Below, piece by piece: positions 27,101 through 36,100 of a stretch of DNA of 64,000 bases; the first letter of the stretch is position 1, and every line of letters starts with the position of its first letter. The notes below the pieces were generated by a model. The model searched no databases, was not told the origin of the DNA, and worked only from the letters and a program-made list of their open reading frames with translations. The position numbers and the translations under genes were made by a program. The stretch is from Phoronis australis (taxonomy: Eukaryota > Phoronida > Phoronidae): positions 87,663 to 151,662 of the forward strand of contig NMRA01000402.1 in the NCBI GenBank assembly GCA_002633005.1. Reading direction: 5' to 3'.

Positions 27101-30100
27101 ATTTATATGATGTTGACAAAAAACAACGATGACTTTCGGATGGATCTGACATTTGGTGTGCCCCTGGTGGCAATTATAGATTTTACATTACCAAGTGTGT
27201 ACCTTCAAGTGTCCTCAATGGATTTTCATAAAATTTTATATACAGGCATCCGTTGGTGAGATTACGCTATCCTCCCGTTTTTTGGATGGAATCGAGGTAT
27301 TTTGAACCACCTAGTGGTCACTTTTTGCTGTTTTCGAGTCTGTTTTTTGGCATCCACCCCTCTATAAAGCATATCATTCTACGGATGGTTTTGAAAATTG
27401 GCGTTTATGTTCTCTGTGTGAAGAGGATGGTTGCCGATGATGACTAACTACTGTGGCATCTCCAATGGTAGTTTTATTTTGTTTTGCGCCCATAGCTGTA
27501 TCTCCTAAACCCACTGCTGGATCTTTATTAAATTTAGTGAGTGTATTTATATTAAGCTAACTACAGACAATGACGACTTTCAGGCGGATCCAAATTGAAT
27601 GAACACTGTTCTCCCTAGTGGCAGTTTTCATTTTATTCTGTTTTCCTTTGTTTCTCTGAAGTTCCGTGACAGCTATGAAATTTGGTGAATAGCTATGTAT
27701 TAAGGAAGCTATGACATGTTCCCATTTTCTGATGGATTTTATGTTTTAATGCCATCTAGTGGCCAATTTCATGACACATTAATAAACAACCCTAAAAGCA
27801 CACCGTTTGCGATGCATTCGTGGGCGCATTCCAACGCTCCGCATTGCTCTTGTTTAGTAACTTAAAAATACTTACCAATTAGCCTCTCTCAATATAGCCT
27901 ACAGTAATAAATTTTGGGCAGCATTTAGTGTTTTATTGAATACATTTTAAAGCCATTATGGACCGTGTTCAGGATATGTTAATTATAAATTTAAGCAATC
28001 GATTTTCTTGACTGTCTGTTTAAAGGAGGTGGAAGGACTGTTCTTCCTTTTGTCTGCTGTGTCAGAAAACGTCAACCTGGACGAACAGCTCTACTTGCCG
28101 GCCATGTTTCAGGCTCTTCCCAGAATTCAGTTCACCAACACCACAATGATATCGACTGCGCTGTTCTTAATCGGTAAACATTTTGTTTTGTCACATGAAC
28201 AGAAGATGTCCTGAGATACTTATTTGCAGTGACTTACGAATTTTATCTCAGTCTTCAATTGCTTTACTGCTAGATTACTGTGACGGGTAATTGTCTGAAA
28301 TCTACTGAAGAGTGGTGTCTCGTATTTGGGTGCAAAGAGCCGGCATTTTCTGTTAAAATGCTAACAGTTGCAAGAGTACAGTTGGAAGTGTACTTTGCTC
28401 ACTAAGTATACTTTATACAGACAAAGTGTCGACATGTTCTTTTTAAACCACGCTCAACTGCGTTTTCATCGATGCTTTACCAAGTTTGGTACTACATACT
28501 GTGGGTATGTGGAAGGACAAGCTGTGGTAACACTCGGAATTCGTATCGTGCTTTTGCTATGATGGCAAACAAGATATTAAACCTATCAGTTATAAGTACG
28601 CACTGTGCTATTGACTATCATTTGTGTTTTGATAGCATTCATGACTTCGCACTGGACTCCGTTTCATGAAATTGTTCTGTCTTAACTTGGACTGAAATAG
28701 GTTTAACTTGAAATTAAAATGTCTTATCCCTGTTTCATGAAATTCCTTGTGACTAAAATTTAGACCGAAATTGGTCTAAGCTAATACCGAAAGTTAGCCT
28801 GCTACAGAGTTGGCTTAAGATTAGAGATTTGGTCTGGGTGACCAACAACTGTCGAGGAACAAATTTGGTTGGTATTTTTCTCAGTGTAGTGCCACTAAAT
28901 AATTAATGTCAAACGGAAGATTGTCTGCTGTTGATTAGAGAGCCAGCAAAACACGATAGATACAATGTAGTGAGACCTAGATGAACAATGGGGAATGATA
29001 ACTTCCAGTTATTCCGGGTCATCTCACATAAACAAGATCTGAACTGTATCCAAAGTGTTGCAAATAAATGATCCTCATTTATAGTTTCAAGACTTTGTGT
29101 TCATGAAAGGGTATTTTCTGAAATTTCTTTTACAGTCTCATGTTCGTTTTAGCCCAATTTTTAGTCTTAAGTTTTGAGTCACTTTTCATGAAATGATCCC
29201 CTGATGTTTTACAGTGAGGGAATATTACTTAGCATGCTTCTTTGCTCTCTAGACTTGTGTGTACTTTTGCTTCCTTAGGTGCCTATGCGGAATGGATTCA
29301 GTATCACCCAGAGGTGTTGGGCTCGCTCGTGCCCCTCCTCCTTCAGGGCATAGCCAATAAGGAAGTGGCAATGGCCGCCAGTATGGCACTAAAAGATATC
29401 ACGAGGGAAAATCAAGAGCACTTGAAGCCCTATGTGTCACAAATTGTTGACACCATACAGGTAAGAGGTAGAAACAGACAGGGTGGCCTTAACTGATTGC
29501 AAAACACCTGGCGTGCGTACAGTAGACGCTAGGACCTACGCTAGCACCTAGCCAAAAGCTAGTCAAAGTCACGTGCTCTTATTTAAAATACACGGCAATA
29601 TCTCGCGTAATCTCTCAAAGTCTTGCTTTTAAGCTGGGTCCTAGCGTTACTGAATGGGAGGCTGGGCCTCTCTGAACACGAGCTTGGGCTCAAGATTTGA
29701 CTACTCTTTAATGGTTTTGAATGGAGTAAGGTAGAATAATTTAAGCCAAAAATATGTAAATGCAGCAGCATTAGATGCACTTGAACAGTTATGCAGCCAT
29801 TTGATGTTGCATTAAATTTTACAAAGTGTTTCGTAAACATGGACAGGTGTTCTGAGGATTCCATGGCCTTTAGCAACTGTGCAATCATATAATTGTTGAA
29901 GTGGCATAATTTGTACAGTGTCAGGATCTCTTGTGTGCTTTCGCAATTCTATTGAGCAAACGCAATGACCGAGTAGCTTTTCAACACGGTCTGCATCCGT
30001 CTTTATGTTTGAATGTAGACAGAAGATGCTGATCCTTTGCTTTATCATTTATGGCACCTTCTTCAGTTGCATAGTTATGCAGTAATTGCTGAGGGAGTGT

Positions 30101-33100
30101 GAAACAGTTTGTTTAAGTGGTTAAGAATATCTCTCCAAATAAAACTAGGTAACATGATCTGAAACCTACGATGATTTTGCTTTCTCCTTTAACTCAACCC
30201 TGAGTGATCAGAAAATGTAGTTTGAGTGCGACTTCTGGGATTGTATTTCTAGCCCTGGTCTTTGTCTACTAAAAGTATCGCTGGTGGTTTGATTTCCTTT
30301 TTCATGTACTATGTATAACACAGAATTAAACTTAAATTTTCCCCATTTTTGTGACTCCAATCCTCCAGTACAAAAGTCATGTGTTTGACTGTTCCAGACT
30401 GTCATAGAAAGTGGCAAGCTCAAGAGCCAGGAGTCCATCCGCCTTATGTGTTGTGTGGGCTATGCCTTGTCTGTGTTGCCCCTACAGACAATACTAGAAA
30501 GATTGAGCCGTCTTCTGGCGCCATCTATTGATCAGTTGAGACAACTTGCACAGCAAGATGTAAGTCACTTTCTCCATAATACCATGGTCAAGATGAATTT
30601 TGTTTTGTCTAATTTTTATTGAACATTGTGTTTTTTTTTGCTGAACATGTAGTATTTAGTAAAATTTTGAACATTTCAATTAACATTTATACTTTCATCA
30701 GCCAGTAATCACAATTTTGGCTTTTTGTGCGAGAGATTTTTTTAACATCAATGATGCATTACAACATGTCATGTGTCATGTTTCTTATCTGCAGTCGTGG
30801 TTTATGACCAAAGTGTACTTGGTTTGTGGTTAATCTCTAGTTGCAGTATTTCTTCATTTTCTGGAATGGATAATGGTGAAACTTATTATTTGATCCTTTG
30901 TAATAATAGCTAAAGTTTATCAAAGGATGATAAATAAATGTTACTTGTTGAATGTTTTGTTCATTTGCAGCACACTGTAGCCGCCAAATCGGCCATCTTG
31001 GTACGCATCAGCATGTTCACGTGGCTGTTTGCCTCACTGGACACCAAACGAACTGATGAAAATGGCCAACAGGTGGCATCAGCTTCCACAGACCATCAGC
31101 CAGTAAGAATTAAATGCAACATTGATGCATACCATATTCGGATTTTAGTGTCTGCTTTGTGTATTAAGAGTGATCATGCTTATTCATAAGCTGAATAGAC
31201 GTTATTATTATAAGTTATCGTTTGCAAGTCACAGGCATCACAAATATGACATTGTTCATTTTATTGGCATATTTGTTTAGAAGCATTCAATTGGTTTCTA
31301 AGAAACTTGACTTTATCATTTTCTCCCGTAAAACAACACTCTACGTAATTGTTCAACTGTTCAATGACTGCAATATATTTTGAAAAAGTCATTTTGCTAA
31401 CAAATAAGTGTAATGTTGTCTGCTGATCTGTCAAACCTCTTTGGATTATTGTGCTAGCATTGAATGATCTCGGTAGTCTAAGTATTCAGGGAGTGAACAC
31501 AACATTGCACTTTGTCGACATCCAGTCACTTCTAAGTTAAACGCTATCCGCAGGTGGCTATAATCCTTCAGCAAATCACAGACGTCCTGCAGGCGATCAT
31601 CAGGGGCTGGATAACAGACAGCAGTGTGGTCGATGCCATTTGCGACCTCTACAAGAAGGCACTGAGGACACTGATGGGAGACATGTTGCCTCTTTTGAAC
31701 ATGATCTGTGATATGCTAGCCAGTATGTTCACTGCGGTACCTCATCCCTCTATATTGGATCTAGCCAGACAGGTATTATGAAAAAATGAACAAGATTTTC
31801 AACCCAAAACCTTTATGGTCACTTATTGCATTTATTTATTGTTTACTTGTCAAAGACACGGTGGTCTTGACTTACTTACTACCTGGCTGGGGATCACTCT
31901 GGCGCAGGCTATACTTCACTATGTGTTCACGTATATACTATTTAGATCCATGTGCGTTCACATGTCTTTGATTATTTTTTTCTGTAAAATGAAAGCTCAG
32001 TGCCAATGAAAGGTCACATGTGGTGGGGTCAATCTGTATCGTCAATCCATAACATCACACCGCTAACGTAAATTAAGTTGAGAATTACCATGATACAATT
32101 ACGGGCTTAGTATGAGCTGCCTTGTTATGTCATTTATGCTGTTACAGGCCTCGTCATGAACATACGGTTGGCACAGTACGAGCTGTCTCATTATGAATAA
32201 CTGATACAGGCTCAGTCCGAGCTGCTTCGTCATGAATATAGTGTACAGGCTCAGTATGAGCTGTCTCGCTATGATCAATTTACTGTGACAGACTCAGTAC
32301 GAGCTGCCTCGTTATAAATATACTGATACAGGCTCAGTATGAGCTGCCTTGTCATAAATATACATAAATACAGGCTCGGTATGAGCTGCCTCGTTATAAA
32401 TATACTGATACAGGCTCAGTATGAGTTGCCTTGTCATAAATATACTTAAATACAGGCTCAGTATGAGCTGCCTCTTTATGAATATACTCAGTCTGTTAAA
32501 CGCTTACTACGAGCTGTTTCGTTATGAATATACTATTACTAAACTGTACAATAATTTCCAGTTCACAAAGCGGTATTCCTGTCTGAGGGGTCAGTGTTAT
32601 CTACCGACCGATATCCCACTGGAACCCTTTGTGTCTCAACATTAGCGGTTTTGTGGGACATAAATATTTTCATTGGGAATTTATTGCAGTTGATCATCAT
32701 GTTTGATGAAGAAAGAAGTCAAGCGACCACGCAGAAGCTGTTCATTAGTTTGTCCAACAAGTGTATAGAGTGCTGTAGAACAGGTACAGTGTACACCTAG
32801 TCATGCCTTCATGGTGTATAGAGTGCTGTAGAACAGGTACAGTGTACACCTAGTCATGCCTTCATGGTGTATAGAGTGTTGTAGAACAGGTACAGTGTAC
32901 ACCTAGTCATGCCTTCATGGTGTATAGAGTGCTGTAGAACAGGTACAGTGTACACCTAGTCATGCCTTCATGGTGTATAGAGTGCTGTAGAACAGGTACA
33001 GTGTACACCTAGTCATGCCTTCATAGTGTATAGAGTGCTGTAGAACAGGTACAGTGTACACCTAGTCATGCCTTCATGGTGTATAGAGTGCTGTAGAACA

Positions 33101-36100
33101 GGTACAGTGTACACCTAGTCATGCCTTCATGGTGTATAGAGTGCTGTAGAACAGGTACAGTGTACACCTAGTCATGCCTTCATAGTGTATAGAGTGTTGT
33201 AGAACAGGTACAGTGTACACCTAGTCATGCCTTCATGGTGTATAGAGTGTTGTAGAACAGGTACAGTGTACACCTAGTCATGCCTTCATGGTGTATAGAG
33301 TGCTGTAGAACAGGTACAGTGTACACCTAGTCATGCCTTCATGGTGTATAGAGTGCTGTAGAACAGGTACAGTGTACACCTAGTCATGCCTTCATAGTGT
33401 ATAGAGTGTTGTAGAACAGGTACAGTGTACACCTAGTCATGCCTTCATGGTGTATAGAGTGTTGTAGAACAGGTACAGTGTACACCTAGTCATGCCTTCA
33501 TGGTGTATAGAGTGCTGTAGAACAGGTACAGTGTACACCTAGTCATGCCTTCATAGTGTATAGAGTGTTGTAGAACAGGTACAGTGTACACCTAGTCATG
33601 CCTTCATGGTGTATAGAGTGCTGTAGAACAGGTACAGTGTACACCTAGTCATGCCTTCATGGTGTATAGAGTGCTGTAGAACAGGTACAGTGTACACCTA
33701 GTCATGCCTTCATAGTGTATAGAGTGCTGTAGAACAGGTACAGTGTACACCTAGTCATGCCTTCATGGTGTATAGAGTGCTGTAGAACAGGTACAGTGTA
33801 CACCTAGTCATGCCTTCATAGTGTATAGAGTGCTGTAGAACAGGTACAGTGTACACCTAGTCATGCCTTCATGGTGTATAGAGTGCTGTAGAACAGGTAC
33901 AGTGTACACCTAGTCATGCCTTCATGGTGTATAGAGTGCTGTAGAACAGGTACAGTGTACACCTAGTCATGCCTTCATAGTGTATAGAGTGCTGTAGAAC
34001 AGGTACAGTGTACACCTAGTCATGCCTTCATGGTGTATAGAGTGCTGTAGAACAGGTACAGTGTACACCTAGTCATGCCTTCATGGTGTATAGAGTGCTG
34101 TAGAACAGGTACAGTGTACACCTAGTCATGCCTTCATAGTGTATAGAGTGTTGTAGAACAGGTACAGTGTACACTTAGTCATGCCTTCATAGTGTATGAA
34201 CATCCTGTGTGATTTGAGCCAAAAATTGGAATTTAAGATAACCTTCCTCTTGAGTAACCTTATCAACAACTCTTCACATTCGTTTAGACAAAATTATATA
34301 TAAATATTAACTTTAGTTAGTCTTTATTGTCTCACCCAACTTGCAGAATTAGGGTTTGATGTTAACCCATTATTCCTTTGGTCACTTGACCATGTCTTTT
34401 TAGTAAGTTGAGCAAAAACAAACTAAAGGTCTTTTCATAGCAAAACAATGGTTTAAACACAGTTTAAATTTTCGAGGTGGATTTTTGAAAAATGCTATCT
34501 CTGCTTTGATCTTGTTGTGTGCAATGTTTGTCTTGATCTTCACATGAATATTCCAAAAGAAACTTTTATAACTTATCCTGAAATTGTTTTGTTAATTAAT
34601 TTAACAGTTTCATTTGAATCTGGTCAGCCATTTGGGAGATATGGGGTTTCATGTTTTGTCAGCTCTTCAGGCGGTTGTCAACTTCGAAACTTAAAGATAC
34701 TTAACTATAAATCACCGTTTCTGTTTCATTGTAATCATAGCTCTTTGTTTAATTTAATTTTATTTGATGATTTCACTACAAACATTCTTCAATGAAGACT
34801 ATTAGTTAACTATTCTGTGTTCTGCAGGTGATCAAGAAAACACCGACTTAGTTGAGAAATACATGGCTGTTGTTAGTCAGGTAATTTATGCTGTTTACTG
34901 AGTGTAGTAACTGGGCTGGCATTTTATTGCTTAGTGATGGTTCAGTGACATTAAGTGACATTTTAGCAAAAACAGGTTTGCAACCACTTTGATTGGGAAA
35001 TACATGACAGTCATTGTGCTGTTGATCAACACTTTATGTGAATACATGGGACTTACTAGAAATGTTTAAGTTGCTAATGGTTCAATTCATTGAATGTTGA
35101 CATTGATTAGTTGCGAATTTTCAAAAGCAGTCATCTAAAATAGGGGGAGGTCATTTCTGGATGGTACATGTATCTAAAGAATCGATAAAAAGATTTCAGT
35201 GAAACTTGACACAAATATACCGCAATATGCCAGTACCAGTCGATACAGGGTGCATTTGACAACTGCAGGATCTCTTTGTGGCCATTCCATTTTCAAGATA
35301 ATAGCATCTACTAAGTTTTGAATTATATCATTTTATGTCTGCCAAATCTAGTGATTGTTTTTTAAGAAAAGAATTAGACTGCACCTGCTGTTTGTTGGAT
35401 TACTAATGCTGTATGCATTTGTGACATGTTTTATTTCATTGTTCCAAAATATAATGTTGAAAATTGCTGCATTTTTTTGGTTTTGATTCATGGTAGTTTT
35501 AAGAGGTGAAGCAATAACACTTCTGCCATTTCTGACTTTTGCTGCTGCCCCCTTGCTGTACTGCCTTGTACCTTACATGAAACTGATCAGCACACCTTGA
35601 AACGTATCGCTTGCAGTGCACTGAGGGCAGGCATCAGCTCTTCATGTTACTCCTAATAGAATGTTTATTCAATCCTTTTTGACAATTTCAGCTTTTAAAA
35701 AAAAGAAGTCACGTGTTCACCAGCTATGAATTGGACTTTGATGGCATGTTCTCAATTGCTCTATTGGGTCTGTCCTTGCCGGAGGTTCCTACTATAAAGG
35801 CATCATGCTCTTTCATGGTATGTAACTGGTCCACGTGCTTCCTCATCAGATGATGTCTGTTTGTCATTTCTGGTTGCAAGTCAAGGCTGCAAGCTCCCTC
35901 TGTGGGACATCATGCTCGTGTCTTCCTGGCTTTCGATCTGATCATGAATATTTTGCCGTAAACACCATTGTAGTAACACAATTCATGGCATTTCTGCGAG
36001 GCCGTTATGCAATATCACCGTGGTTTCCACTGGTTTTAAAAAACTTGAAAAAATTAAAATAACTGGCCTGATGGATGAAAAAACTGTGGGAAATAAAAAG

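Noticed and set aside
32594-32800. IPO13 exon 20 read-through frame into the 53-bp array
   Set aside because: The frame ends at a TAG soon after the donor, and family alignment with exon 21 requires splicing at 32783.
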